Of a DNA stretch of 64,000 bases, positions 16,071 to 25,764 are shown piece after piece (positions within the stretch are counted from its first letter, which is position 1; each line of letters starts with the position of its first letter). A program made the position numbers and the translations under genes. Below the pieces are notes generated by a model. The model worked only from the letters and a program-made list of their open reading frames with translations. It ran no database searches and had not been told where the DNA came from. Source of the DNA: Paenibacillus sp. (GTDB lineage Bacteria > Bacillota > Bacilli > Paenibacillales > NBRC-103111); the NCBI GenBank assembly GCA_031180825.1, contig JAPSLM010000005.1:248001-312000 (forward strand). The letters are read 5' to 3'.

Positions 16071-17594
16071 TCACAGCAGCCCCTTGTAATCCGTCGGGGA
16101 AATCCCGACATATTTTTTGAATTGTTTGTAAAAATAACTGGTCTCCCAATACCCGACCGTTTTGGCGATTTCCTGAACTTTCAGATGCGTCTCCTTCAAT
16201 AGCGTCTTCGCCTTCTCAATGCGGTACTTGTTGATATATTCCGTAAAGCTCTCGCCCGTTTCCTTATGGAACAGGTGGCCGAGATACACCGGATGAATAT
16301 TGAACTGTCCGCTGAGCGTCTTCAGCGACAGCTCTTCGGCATAGCTGTCGTGAATCAGCTTCAGCACTTGCTGTATGACCGGGCTGCGGACGTCCTGGAT
16401 CAACGAATCGACGGTCAAGCCAGCAACCGTCTTCACGGCGTCCGCCATCCGGTCCGCCGTTCCCGCATGCAGCACGTGCCCGAAGGCTTCCTGATACAGC
16501 TCCGACGAATCCGTATGCTTGATTGCTTTCAGCTCCATCTTAAAGCGAATCATCAGCTCGATGGAGATTTGCTGCAGCCGCGCCGGCGTCATGCCTTCCT
16601 GCGTCAGAAGCCGCTCGTAATCCTGATCGATCCGGGCGAGCAAGCCATCTTTATCTTTGGCTAAAATAAGCTTGGAATATTCCGCCCACTCCAGCGGAAA
16701 ATCGAGTCCGGCCGTCCCCCCGGACACCGCAACCTCCTCGTAATCCAGAATGTCGCGGTCGGGATAGAGCAGGAAAAATTCCTGCGCCTTCTTCGCATGC
16801 GCATAGCTTTGCGCCGCCTCGTAAGGCAGCCGCTCCACGCTGCCAAGCGAAATGCGGCAAGACCGGGAAGCCGCTGCGCACTCGGCCTTCATCCGGGCCA
16901 GCAGCTCCAGCGCGGCGCGCTTGCCCTCCGCCGGCTCGTCCAGCGTAAAGACGACGACCAGCTCGCCGTCCATATTGTGAAACGGAATGACCGACAGGCC
17001 CGGCGGCCTCTGTTCCGCGACCAGGTCGGCGCCTCCCGCGTCTCCCTCCGGAAAACGGACGAGCGCCACAAGCGCATAGGGACGGTTCAGCTGCAGCTGC
17101 AGCAGCTCGGCGCGCTCGTCGAATTCGTTGGACGCAATCTGGCCGGTCAGCCACCGGTGCATAATGTGCTCCTTTAGAATGCGCATATCCTGCTCGCCAA
17201 AGACGCGCTCGGCCTGCTCAACGTTCAGCTTGTCCGCCGTCGTGGTCAGCGTGGAGCGGAGCTCCTGTACGTCGATCGGCTTGAGCAAATAATTTTCGAT
17301 CCCGAGCCGCATGCCTTCCTTCAAATAATCGAACTCGTTATAACCGCTCAAGATGATCGCCTTGAGCCCAGGGTTCCATTCGCGGACCGCGCGGATCAGC
17401 TCCAGCCCCGTCATGACCGGCATGGAGATATCCGTAATCAGAATGTCGGCGGGCGTGCGCTTCAAGGCGTCCAGCGCCTTCTGTCCGTTCCCCGCGTGAC
17501 CGACGATTTCGAGCCCCAACGCGGCCCAGTCGATAATATCGTACAGCCCTTCAATGATGAAAGGCTCGTCATCCACCAAAAACACTCTATACAT
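16071..17594 (-). CDS. Response regulator, YesN type (REC plus AraC HTH)
   Basis: 507 aa. The N-terminal receiver has VDDE acidic residues and phospho-acceptor Asp55 in ILITDISMPVMTG. The C-terminal 100 residues are an AraC DNA-binding domain with two helix-turn-helix motifs (LKTLSGQFNIHPVYLGHLFHK and VQEIAKTVGYWETSYFYKQFK). The central region is the variable YesN linker. Its start overlaps the end of the sensor kinase gene by 8 nt. YesN-type regulators usually activate the neighbouring sugar importer and hydrolase genes, here the mannoside locus 150 bp downstream. Confidence 0.92.
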   Translation of the reverse strand: MYRVFLVDDEPFIIEGLYDIIDWAALGLEIVGHAGNGQKALDALKRTPADILITDISMPVMTGLELIRAVREWNPGLKAIILSGYNEFDYLKEGMRLGIENYLLKPIDVQELRSTLTTTADKLNVEQAERVFGEQDMRILKEHIMHRWLTGQIASNEFDERAELLQLQLNRPYALVALVRFPEGDAGGADLVAEQRPPGLSVIPFHNMDGELVVVFTLDEPAEGKRAALELLARMKAECAAASRSCRISLGSVERLPYEAAQSYAHAKKAQEFFLLYPDRDILDYEEVAVSGGTAGLDFPLEWAEYSKLILAKDKDGLLARIDQDYERLLTQEGMTPARLQQISIELMIRFKMELKAIKHTDSSELYQEAFGHVLHAGTADRMADAVKTVAGLTVDSLIQDVRSPVIQQVLKLIHDSYAEELSLKTLSGQFNIHPVYLGHLFHKETGESFTEYINKYRIEKAKTLLKETHLKVQEIAKTVGYWETSYFYKQFKKYVGISPTDYKGLL

Positions 17595-19395
17595 CGGATT
17601 CGCCTGCTCCTTCCTTTTCGGGGAACCACACGGTGACGGTCGTGCCGACCCCGGGCTTGCTCTTCAGCTCCATCCCTGCCCTGCTCCCGTGCAGCAGCTT
17701 GAGCCGCTCGTAGACGACCCGCAGTCCGAACGAACCGCCGACCTCTTCGGGCGCTCCGAGCGCTTCCTTGATCTCCTCGAGCCGCTGCGGCTCGATCCCT
17801 CTGCCGTTGTCCTCCACCCGGACCCGAATCACCCCGTTCTCCCGAGAGAACCGGATGACGGCATGATTATCGGTCCGGTCCGGCTCAATGCCGTGAACGA
17901 TATAGTTTTCGATGACCGGTTGGAGAAACATTTTCACGACGGGAATCCCATACAGCTCCCGGTCGCATTCGATGGCGTAAGAAAACTTGTCTTTATACCG
18001 GATGCGGAACAGCTCCAAATACAGACGGCACGCCTCCAGCTCGTCCTTGAGCGTATAGACGGCCTTCTGCTGCACCACGTTGCGGAACAGCGCCGACAGG
18101 CTGAAAATCATTTCGCCCACATCGTGTGCGCCTTGGGAGATCGCCCGCATCCGGATCACTTCGAGCGTATTATAGAGAAAATGCGGATTGACCCTCGCCT
18201 GAAGCGCGGTGAACTCCGTATGCTTTTGCCGGATTTCCGCTTTATACACCCGCTCGATATATCGGTTCAGTTCATCCAGCATATCGTTGAAGCTGCGGGA
18301 TATTTGGCCCAGCTCGTCCTCCTTCGGCTCGATAATGCGCGAGGTGAGGTCTCCGGTCTCCACCTTTTTCATGAACCGGATAATTTTGTTCGTCCGTTTG
18401 GCGAGGTTGATGACGACAAGCGACGGAAACAGGATCGCGATCAAAATCCCCAGCACGCTGGCAATGATAATCGTCCGTCTCCAGCCTTGGGAAGCGGCTG
18501 CAATCTCCTCCTTCGGAATCGCTCCGACCACGACGTAGCCCGCCTGGTTTTGCGCCAGCGTCGTCATATACGATTCCTGCTCCAGCATGCCGGTCTCCTG
18601 TTGAATCTGATCCATATAAGGATAAGGTTTGCCGTAATACGAGCCTGAGGAATCGAAAATCACTTGCCCGTCGGGCGTAAGCACAAGAATGGTCCCTTTC
18701 AGCGTCTCTTTGTAGCTGGACAGCGACTTCCAAATGCCGTCGGAATCGAAATAAATCAAAAGCTGTCCGATATATTTCAGCGAGTTTTTGTCATTCATGA
18801 GCGCCCGGACGGCAAACAGCCGGGGGTCCCATTGATCAATTTCCTTGCGGATCCACGGATTGGGCACGGAGACGTTCTTATTGTCCAGCGCCATCGCATC
18901 CGGGATATAGGAATGGACGGCGTTGGTCCTATGAAGCTTCGCCGATTTTTGCCGGTTGTACACATACAAGTACTGCTTCTCCGCGCTGTACAGCATCAGG
19001 TTGCGGATATCCGGATCGTCCTCAAGCCGGTTGGCGAAATAGGACAAGCTGTAGGGAGCGACATCTTCTTCATAATATCGGTTCAGTCCATGCTCGATAT
19101 AATCCCGAAAATCGTGCTGCAGGAAATACGAGATGTCGGCGGCCATCCGCGGATCGCGGTAAATTCCCAGAACCATCGACTGCACCGACTCGTATTTTTC
19201 GCTCAAAAACGCGTTCACGGCCTCCATCGCCTTCTTCTGATTGTCCATTTCCCGCTGTACGACGGATTGCGACATAAAATGATACATCAGGTACGAGAGC
19301 GTGATGATGGTCAGAATCGTGATGAGGGCAAACGATAGCAGCAGCTTCATGAACAAGTTGTTTTTAATGTATCTCCGGTATACGCTTCCAATCAT
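17587..19395 (-). CDS. Sensor histidine kinase, YesM type
   Basis: 602 aa. Order: transmembrane helix (about 16-38), large extracellular sensor, second helix (about 300-320, IIIASVLGILIAILFPSLVVI), HAMP linker, His_kinase domain with phospho-acceptor His in LQARVNPHFLYNTLEVI, and a HATPase with NGRGIEP and SFGLRVVYERL. This is the YesM/LytS-like layout that signals extracellular carbohydrate, often through the binding lipoprotein. It is the first gene of the kinase-regulator pair, with a divergent cyd operon upstream. Confidence 0.92.
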   Translation of the reverse strand: MIGSVYRRYIKNNLFMKLLLSFALITILTIITLSYLMYHFMSQSVVQREMDNQKKAMEAVNAFLSEKYESVQSMVLGIYRDPRMAADISYFLQHDFRDYIEHGLNRYYEEDVAPYSLSYFANRLEDDPDIRNLMLYSAEKQYLYVYNRQKSAKLHRTNAVHSYIPDAMALDNKNVSVPNPWIRKEIDQWDPRLFAVRALMNDKNSLKYIGQLLIYFDSDGIWKSLSSYKETLKGTILVLTPDGQVIFDSSGSYYGKPYPYMDQIQQETGMLEQESYMTTLAQNQAGYVVVGAIPKEEIAAASQGWRRTIIIASVLGILIAILFPSLVVINLAKRTNKIIRFMKKVETGDLTSRIIEPKEDELGQISRSFNDMLDELNRYIERVYKAEIRQKHTEFTALQARVNPHFLYNTLEVIRMRAISQGAHDVGEMIFSLSALFRNVVQQKAVYTLKDELEACRLYLELFRIRYKDKFSYAIECDRELYGIPVVKMFLQPVIENYIVHGIEPDRTDNHAVIRFSRENGVIRVRVEDNGRGIEPQRLEEIKEALGAPEEVGGSFGLRVVYERLKLLHGSRAGMELKSKPGVGTTVTVWFPEKEGAGESDV

Positions 19396-19520
19396 TCGTC
19401 CTCACCCCTCCCATCGTCCATGCCGCAATCCTTAAATTATAGCATGCCTGAAAATGAATCGGGAAATGTTCCAAAATAGTTCAAAAGTTCGAATTTTCAC
19501 AAACGAAATCCCGGGATTGC

Positions 19521-19536
19521 TGTGATCTAAGTCATA
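19521..19536. promoter_or_regulatory. Putative Crp/Fnr-family operator upstream of cydA
   Basis: TGTGA-TCTAAG-TCATA is a near-match to TGTGA-N6-TCACA, the pattern bound by Crp/Fnr-type regulators including Bacillus Fnr. It lies about 110 nt before the cydA start. The match is 9 of 10 informative bases and is judged by eye. Confidence 0.4.
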
Positions 19537-19644
19537 TTTTCCGGGACAAGCTTTCTCCACAATAGAAGTAGACCATGACAATCCTCACAACAATCCGTGA
19601 CGGTTGCCAAAAAAACAACAGGAGAAAGGTGGAATAGAACTCTC

Positions 19645-21054
19645 ATGGACGCAGTGATGCTCTCGCGCATACAGTTTTCCGCAACGACGATTTTTCACTT
19701 TATTTTCGTGCCCATCTCGATCGGATTGGCGCTGATGATTGCGATCATGGAAACGATGTACGTGGTCAAAGGCGAGGAAGAATATAAACGGATGGCCAAG
19801 TTCTGGGGCAAATTGTTTCTGATCAATTTCGCCGTCGGCGTGGTCACCGGGATATTGCAGGAGTTTCAGTTCGGCATGAACTGGTCGAATTATTCGCGGT
19901 TTGTCGGAGACGTCTTCGGCGCTCCGCTGGCCATCGAGGCGCTGCTGGCGTTTTTCATGGAATCGACGTTTATCGGCTTATGGATCTTCGGATGGGAGCG
20001 GCTGTCGAAGAAGGTTCACCTGGCCTGCATCTGGCTGGTGTCCATCGGCACGACGCTGTCGGCGTTCTGGATTCTCGCGGCCAATTCCTTCATGCAGCGT
20101 CCCGTCGGCTTCACGGTCAATAACGGAAGGGCGGAAATGAACGATTTCCTCGCTCTGGTCACGAACGGCCAGCTGTGGTGGGAATTCCCGCATACGGTGT
20201 TCGGCGCATTTCTGACCGGTTCCTTTCTGGTGGCCGGGATCAGCGCCTGGAAGCTGCTGAAGCGCCAAGACGTGCCTTTCTTCAAAAAATCGTTTCAGCT
20301 CGCAATCGTGATCGGCTTGATCTCGTCCGTCGCCGTCGCGCTGTTCGGCCACCAGCAGGCGCAGTATCTGGTCGCCACCCAGCCGATGAAAATGGCGGCC
20401 AGCGAAGGCCTCTGGGAGACGAGCGCCGATCCGGCGCCATGGACGGTCACGGCGTTCATCGATCCGGAGAAGCAGCGGAATACGATGGAAATCAAGGTGC
20501 CGTATCTGCTCAGCTATTTGTCGTACAGCAAGCTTTCCGGCAGCGTGCCGGGGATGAAGGACCTTCAGGCGGAATACGAGCAAAAATACGGCCCGGGCAA
20601 CTACATTCCGCCCGTACGCACGACGTTCTGGAGCTTCCGCATTATGGTAGCCTGCGGCACTGCGATGATTTTACTGAGCTTGTACGGATGCTACCTTGCG
20701 GCCCGCAAAAAGCTGGAGCAAGCGGGCAAGTGGTTCCTGCATGCCATGGTATGGGGCATCTCCATGCCGTTCATCGCCAACACCGCGGGCTGGATTATGA
20801 CGGAGATCGGCCGCCAGCCGTGGGCCGTATTCGGGCTAATGCGCACCGAGGACGGGGTATCCCCGAGCGTGAGCGCCGGGCAGGTGCTGTTCTCGCTGAT
20901 CTCGTTCACCGCCGCCTATACGGTGCTCGCTATCGTCATGGCCTACTTGTTTATCCGAGTGATCAAAAAAGGGCCGAATGCCGTCGAGCATGCCGAAACC
21001 GGGCATGCGGACGATCCATTCGACAGGGAGGGACAACATGCTTTCTCTAAATGA
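19645..21054 (+). CDS. cydA: Cytochrome bd oxidase subunit I
   Basis: 469 aa, shorter than E. coli CydA because of the short Q-loop typical of Firmicutes. CydA carries hemes b558, b595 and d and oxidises quinol while reducing oxygen. Seen: heme-ligand His18 in TTIFHFIFVP, the FGMNWSNYSRFVGDVFGAPLA block, a conserved His in FPHTVFGAF and the C-terminal GWIMTEIGRQPW signature. About nine membrane segments. The ATG at 19645 is used because the upstream in-frame extension to 19597 has no RBS and no family match. It overlaps cydB by 17 nt. Confidence 0.95.
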   Translation: MDAVMLSRIQFSATTIFHFIFVPISIGLALMIAIMETMYVVKGEEEYKRMAKFWGKLFLINFAVGVVTGILQEFQFGMNWSNYSRFVGDVFGAPLAIEALLAFFMESTFIGLWIFGWERLSKKVHLACIWLVSIGTTLSAFWILAANSFMQRPVGFTVNNGRAEMNDFLALVTNGQLWWEFPHTVFGAFLTGSFLVAGISAWKLLKRQDVPFFKKSFQLAIVIGLISSVAVALFGHQQAQYLVATQPMKMAASEGLWETSADPAPWTVTAFIDPEKQRNTMEIKVPYLLSYLSYSKLSGSVPGMKDLQAEYEQKYGPGNYIPPVRTTFWSFRIMVACGTAMILLSLYGCYLAARKKLEQAGKWFLHAMVWGISMPFIANTAGWIMTEIGRQPWAVFGLMRTEDGVSPSVSAGQVLFSLISFTAAYTVLAIVMAYLFIRVIKKGPNAVEHAETGHADDPFDREGQHAFSK

Positions 21055-22054
21055 GCTTTGGTTTATACTTGTGGCGGTTTTGTTCGTCGGCTTCTTCTTT
21101 CTGGAGGGCTTCGACTTCGGCGTAGGCATGTCTGCGCCGCTGCTGGGCAAAACCGACGGACAGCGCCGGGTACTCATTAACTCGATCGGCCCGTTCTGGG
21201 ACGCGAACGAAGTGTGGCTGCTGACGGCGGGCGGCGCGATGTTCGCAGCTTTCCCCAACTGGTACGCCACGCTGTTCAGCGGCTTCAATACGCCGCTTGT
21301 CGTACTTCTGCTCGCCTTGATCGGCCGGGGCGTCGCCTTCGAGTTTCGCGGCAAGGTCGACAGCCGGCGCTGGAAGCGGACCTGGGACGGCGTCATCTTC
21401 ATGGGCAGCCTGCTGCCTCCATTTCTGCTCGGGGTTGTCTTCGCCTGCCTGCTGAAAGGCTTGCCGATCGACGGGCAGATGGAAATGCGCGCCGGCTTGC
21501 TCGATATCGTGAATGTCTACAGCGTCATCGGCGGAGTAACGGTTACCGTGCTGTGCCTCGTGCACGGCCTGATGTTCACGACCCTGCGAACGACCGGAGA
21601 CCTGCAGGAGCGGGCGCGCGCGCTGGGCGGCCGGCTGCTGGTCCCGCTTGCGGGGCTGCTCGCGGTATTCGGGGCGATGACTTACGCGATGACGGACGTA
21701 TTTCAGGTCCGCGGCGGAATGTTGACGGTGATGGCCGCTGCCGGGGTCGCCGCTTTCGTGCTGGCCGGGGCCTTCAACGCCAAGAAAAAGGACGGTTGGG
21801 CGTTCGGCATGACGGGAGCCGTGATCGCTTTGGCGATCGTTTCCGTGTTCATCGGCCTGTTTCCGAGGGTGATGATCAGCTCCATCGACAGCGCGTTTAA
21901 CCTGACGATCCACAATGCCGCTTCCGGCCCTTATTCGCTGAAAGTGATGACCTATGCGGCTTTAAGCCTGCTTCCCTTCGTGCTCGGCTATCAAATCTGG
22001 AGCTATTTCGTCTTCCACAAACGCGTGCACGAAAAGCAGCATCTGGAGTACTGA
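21038..22054 (+). CDS. cydB: Cytochrome bd oxidase subunit II
   Basis: 338 aa with eight or nine membrane segments. The N-terminus (LWFILVAVLFVGFFFLEGFD then FGVG) and NEVWLLTAGGAMFAAFPNWYA are hallmark CydB motifs. It pairs with CydA to form the membrane oxidase. The ATG at 21038, inside the end of cydA, is preceded by AGGGAGGG. Second gene of the cydABDC operon. Confidence 0.95.
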   Translation: MLSLNELWFILVAVLFVGFFFLEGFDFGVGMSAPLLGKTDGQRRVLINSIGPFWDANEVWLLTAGGAMFAAFPNWYATLFSGFNTPLVVLLLALIGRGVAFEFRGKVDSRRWKRTWDGVIFMGSLLPPFLLGVVFACLLKGLPIDGQMEMRAGLLDIVNVYSVIGGVTVTVLCLVHGLMFTTLRTTGDLQERARALGGRLLVPLAGLLAVFGAMTYAMTDVFQVRGGMLTVMAAAGVAAFVLAGAFNAKKKDGWAFGMTGAVIALAIVSVFIGLFPRVMISSIDSAFNLTIHNAASGPYSLKVMTYAALSLLPFVLGYQIWSYFVFHKRVHEKQHLEY

Positions 22055-22055
22055 C

Positions 22056-23783
22056 ATGGGAAAGGCGCTGTTCGGTTATCGAGGAATCAAGCCGGTTCTC
22101 GCCATCGTAACCTTGCTGACTCTGGTGCAGAGCGCCGCCGTCGCAGGTCAGGCGGTATGGCTGGCGGAGGCCGTCTCCGCCCTGTTCGCCGGGAAACCGA
22201 TGCAGGAGCTGACCGGGACCGCCCTGCTGTTTCTGCTTGCCTTTCTGGTCCGTCAAGCGACGGGGCTCGTCCAGCAGAAGATCGCCTATCGCTATGCCGA
22301 AACGACGGGCGCGGGCTTGCGCAAGCAATTGATGGAGAAGCTGTTCGAGCTCGGGCCCAGGTTCGCCAAAACGGAAGGCACGGGCAATCTGGTCACGCTG
22401 GTGCTGGACGGGATCTCGCGGTTCCGCACCTTTCTGGAGCTGACGATTCCCCGCATGCCTTCCGCGGCGCTTACCCCGGCGGTCGTGCTGGCGTACGTAT
22501 TCTGGCTCGATGCCGTATCGGGCGTCATCCTGCTCGTGACGATGCCGATTCTCATCGCGTTCATGATCTTGATCGGACTTGCCGCGCGAAAGCAAATGCA
22601 GCGCCAGTGGCAGTCCTACCGGGTCTTGTCGAATCATTTCGTCGATTCGCTGCGCGGGCTGGAGACGCTGAAGGTGCTCGGCCGCAGCCGCTCGCACAGC
22701 GAGACGATCGGGCGGGTAAGCGACAAATACCGCTCGGCGACGATGCGCACCCTGCGCGTGGCGTTTTTGTCGTCGTTTGCGCTTGATTTCTTCACCATGC
22801 TATCCGTCGCCTCGGTCGCCGTCAGCTTGGGGCTGCGGCTGGTGAACGGGGACCTGCCGCTCGTCACCGCGCTCGCCGTGCTGATCCTGGCGCCGGAGTA
22901 TTTCCTTCCGGTCCGTTTGGCGGGAGCCGATTATCATGCGACCTTGAACGGAAAAGAAGCCGGCGAGGCGATCCGGGCGATTCTGGGGCGGCCATCCGGG
23001 AGGGAAGAAGCATCCGAGCTTCCGGCCTCGTTCGCATGGGGAAGCGGCAGCGAGCTGACGCTGTCCCGGGTTCAGGTGCAGCATGAGCCCGAGGGACCCT
23101 CCTCGCTGCAGAATGTAACCGTCCGAATCCGGGGCTTGCGGAAAATCGGCATCGTCGGCGAAAGCGGCGCGGGAAAATCGACGCTGATCGACGTGCTGGG
23201 CGGGTTTCTGCATCCGTCGGCCGGAAGCATCGAGCTTGACGGGTTCAAGGTTTCCTCCATGCATGCGGAGGCCTGGCTGAACCAAACGACGTACATTCCG
23301 CAGCATCCGTATTTGTTCCACGGCTCCTTGGCGGACAACGTCCGCTTCTACGCCCCGGAAGCGCCGGAGGAAGAGGTCGGCCGGGCGATCGCTGCGGCGG
23401 GACTTGCCGGGCTTGTCGCCGACCTGCCGGGCGGCCGCGAAGAAATTGTGGGCAATGGCGGCCGGCCGCTGAGCGGCGGGCAGGAGCAGCGCGTCGCCCT
23501 GGCCCGCGCTTTTCTAAGCCGTCGGCCGGTCATGCTGCTCGATGAGCCGACCGCCCATTTGGACATTGAGACGGAGTACGAGCTGAAAGAAACGATGCTG
23601 TCCTTGTTCGAGAATAAGCTGGTGTTTCTGGCGACGCACCGCTTGCACTGGATGCCGGATATGGACTGGATCATCGTCCTGCATCAAGGGCGCGTCGCCG
23701 AGACCGGTACGCACGAGGAGCTGCTGGCAAACAAGGGGATTTATTACCAGCTGTTTACATCTCAACAGGAGGGGATATCATGA
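22056..23783 (+). CDS. cydD: Thiol reductant ABC exporter subunit CydD
   Basis: 575 aa. N-terminal six-helix ABC exporter domain, then a nucleotide-binding domain with Walker A GESGAGKST (about residue 370), signature LSGGQEQRVALARAF and Walker B VMLLDEP. CydDC exports cysteine and glutathione and is needed for heme insertion into cytochrome bd. It starts 1 nt after cydB and overlaps cydC by 4 nt, so assembly factor and oxidase are made together. Confidence 0.92.
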   Translation: MGKALFGYRGIKPVLAIVTLLTLVQSAAVAGQAVWLAEAVSALFAGKPMQELTGTALLFLLAFLVRQATGLVQQKIAYRYAETTGAGLRKQLMEKLFELGPRFAKTEGTGNLVTLVLDGISRFRTFLELTIPRMPSAALTPAVVLAYVFWLDAVSGVILLVTMPILIAFMILIGLAARKQMQRQWQSYRVLSNHFVDSLRGLETLKVLGRSRSHSETIGRVSDKYRSATMRTLRVAFLSSFALDFFTMLSVASVAVSLGLRLVNGDLPLVTALAVLILAPEYFLPVRLAGADYHATLNGKEAGEAIRAILGRPSGREEASELPASFAWGSGSELTLSRVQVQHEPEGPSSLQNVTVRIRGLRKIGIVGESGAGKSTLIDVLGGFLHPSAGSIELDGFKVSSMHAEAWLNQTTYIPQHPYLFHGSLADNVRFYAPEAPEEEVGRAIAAAGLAGLVADLPGGREEIVGNGGRPLSGGQEQRVALARAFLSRRPVMLLDEPTAHLDIETEYELKETMLSLFENKLVFLATHRLHWMPDMDWIIVLHQGRVAETGTHEELLANKGIYYQLFTSQQEGIS

Positions 23784-25531
23784 AGCGGGAAGCTTGGCTG
23801 CGCCCGGCATCGCGGGCTTTTTACCTGCGATTCGCGGCGATTGTCGTCTTGGGGGCGTTAACGGCCGGGTGCGCCGCTTCCTTGATGTTCACTTCCGGCT
23901 ATCTCATCTCCAAGTCGGCGCTGCGGCCGGAAAATATCTTAATGGTCTACGTCCCTATCGTCCTGGTCCGAACCTTCGGAACGAGCCGCGCGGTCCTGCA
24001 CTATGTCGAACGCCTCGTCGGACACGATACGATCCTGCGCATGATCTCGCACCTGCGCGTCCGGCTGTACCGGCTCCTCGAACCGCAGGCGCTGTTCATC
24101 CGCTCGCGCTTCCGCACGGGCGATATGCTCGGCGTGCTGGCCGACGATATCGAGCATCTGCAAAACGTTTATCTGCGCATCGTGTTTCCGGGAGCGGCCG
24201 CTTTTGTCGTGTTCGCACTCTCGGTGGCGGCGCTGGGCTGCTTTGACGGCAGGTTCGCGCTGCTGGCGGCCGTTTATTTGCTCATTCTCGGCCTCTTGCT
24301 GCCCGCCGTTTCCCTGGCGGTCATGCGGAAGAGCCATGCGCGGATCAAGCGGCAGCGCGGCGGGCTCTACCGGAAGCTAACCGATGCGGTGCTCGGGATG
24401 AACGACTGGGTCGTCAGCGGGAGAGCGGCGAGCTTTATTCAAAGCTATGAAGCCGACGAAGCGGAAATGGCGCGGCTGGAGCGGCGCACAGGCGATTGGA
24501 CGCGGCGCAGAAATGCGATCGCCCAAGGGGTGGTCGGCCTCATGGCCGTCTCCATGATCTATTGGGCGGGCCAGCAAGCGGCCGACCAGCGAATCGCCGC
24601 GACCTTGATCGCCGCTTTCGTGCTGGTCGTATTCCCGGTGGCGGATGTGTTCCTGCCGCTTTCGGAGGCTGTGGAGAAGCTGCCGCAGTACCGGGAATCG
24701 CTGAACCGCTTATCGGGGATCGGCCGGCAGGACGACTCGCGAGAAGGAGCCCCTGGCGGCAGCGACGGCGGAGCCGCGACGGTCTGGCCGGCGGCACATA
24801 TTCAAGTCGACAACGCCTGCTATCAATATGAAGCCGGAAGCCGCCGGGAGATCGATCATGTATCGCTGGATCTTCCGCAAGGGAAGAAGATCGCGCTCAT
24901 CGGCCGCAGCGGCGCGGGCAAATCGACCTTGCTGAAGCTCGTTCAGGGGGCGCTCGTCCCTGCGCAAGGGCGGGTTGCCGTTAACGGCATTCCGGCCCAT
25001 TCGCTTGGCGACGGCATCTCCGGCGTAATCTCGGTCTTGAACCAGAGCCCGCATCTGTTCGATACCTCGGTAGCCAACAACATCCGGCTGGGGAAGCCCG
25101 AAGCCTCGGAGGAGGACATCCGCCTGGCCGCCAAGCTCGTCAAGCTGGACGCCTTGATCGAATCGCTGCCCGCAGGCTATCGGACGCCCATGCACGAAAC
25201 GGGACAGCGCTTCTCCGGCGGCGAGCGTCAGCGGATCGCGCTTGCGCGGATCCTGCTGCAGGATACCCCCGTCGTGCTGCTGGACGAACCGACGGTCGGC
25301 CTCGATCCCCGGACCGAACGGGAGCTGCTGGCCACGATCTTCGATACGCTGCGTGACAAATCGTTAATATGGGTTACCCACCATCTGGCCGGGGCCGAGC
25401 GGATGGACGAAATTATATTTATGGAGAACGGCCGCGTGGAAATGAGAGGCACGCATGCCGAATTAATGGAGCGCTATCCGCGCTATCGAAATCTGTACCA
25501 TCTCGACCGGCCAAACGATCCGGTTTTATAA
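23780..25531 (+). CDS. cydC: Thiol reductant ABC exporter subunit CydC
   Basis: 583 aa. The transmembrane domain contains the CydC-like FTSGYLISKSALRP segment. The nucleotide-binding domain has GRSGAGKST, FSGGERQRIALARILL and VVLLDEP. It forms the heterodimer with CydD. Start ATG preceded by AGGAGGGG. Last gene of the operon, followed by a terminator hairpin. Confidence 0.92.
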   Translation: MKREAWLRPASRAFYLRFAAIVVLGALTAGCAASLMFTSGYLISKSALRPENILMVYVPIVLVRTFGTSRAVLHYVERLVGHDTILRMISHLRVRLYRLLEPQALFIRSRFRTGDMLGVLADDIEHLQNVYLRIVFPGAAAFVVFALSVAALGCFDGRFALLAAVYLLILGLLLPAVSLAVMRKSHARIKRQRGGLYRKLTDAVLGMNDWVVSGRAASFIQSYEADEAEMARLERRTGDWTRRRNAIAQGVVGLMAVSMIYWAGQQAADQRIAATLIAAFVLVVFPVADVFLPLSEAVEKLPQYRESLNRLSGIGRQDDSREGAPGGSDGGAATVWPAAHIQVDNACYQYEAGSRREIDHVSLDLPQGKKIALIGRSGAGKSTLLKLVQGALVPAQGRVAVNGIPAHSLGDGISGVISVLNQSPHLFDTSVANNIRLGKPEASEEDIRLAAKLVKLDALIESLPAGYRTPMHETGQRFSGGERQRIALARILLQDTPVVLLDEPTVGLDPRTERELLATIFDTLRDKSLIWVTHHLAGAERMDEIIFMENGRVEMRGTHAELMERYPRYRNLYHLDRPNDPVL

Positions 25532-25538
25532 TTCCAGC

Positions 25539-25586
25539 CTGCCTTAAAAAGGGCGGTGAGCCGCTGCTGACCGCCCTTTAAGGCAG
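25539..25586 (+). terminator. Terminator of the cyd operon
   Basis: Long stem CTGCCTT...AAGGCAG (25539-25545 and 25580-25586) extended by AAAGGGCGGT/ACCGCCCTTT inside, 8 nt after the cydC stop. The T-tail is weak. Confidence 0.75.
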
Positions 25587-25648
25587 CTTCTTTGCATGCA
25601 TTCAACTTACGGCTAGCTTCAACCGCTAAAACGATAAGTACAAATAGA

Positions 25649-25680
25649 AACAAGGACACCTAAAAAAGGTCGTCCTTGTT
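25649..25680 (-). terminator. Probable terminator downstream of the YdjO-like gene
   Basis: AACAAGGAC/GTCCTTGTT arms (25649-25657 and 25672-25680) with inner ACC/GGT pairing and a TTTCTATTTG tail on the minus strand. Confidence 0.6.
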
Positions 25681-25764
25681 CCTAAAACGATGGGAAAGGG
25701 AACCGTGACCGTTCGGGTCTCCGGCTATTGAGGCCGCTTGCATGCATGGACATGCGGGCACGGT

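Noticed and set aside
19496..19502. Rex operator (TTGTGAA-N4-TTCACAA) before cydA
   Set aside because: Only the TTCACAA half is present; the other half does not match at the required spacing.
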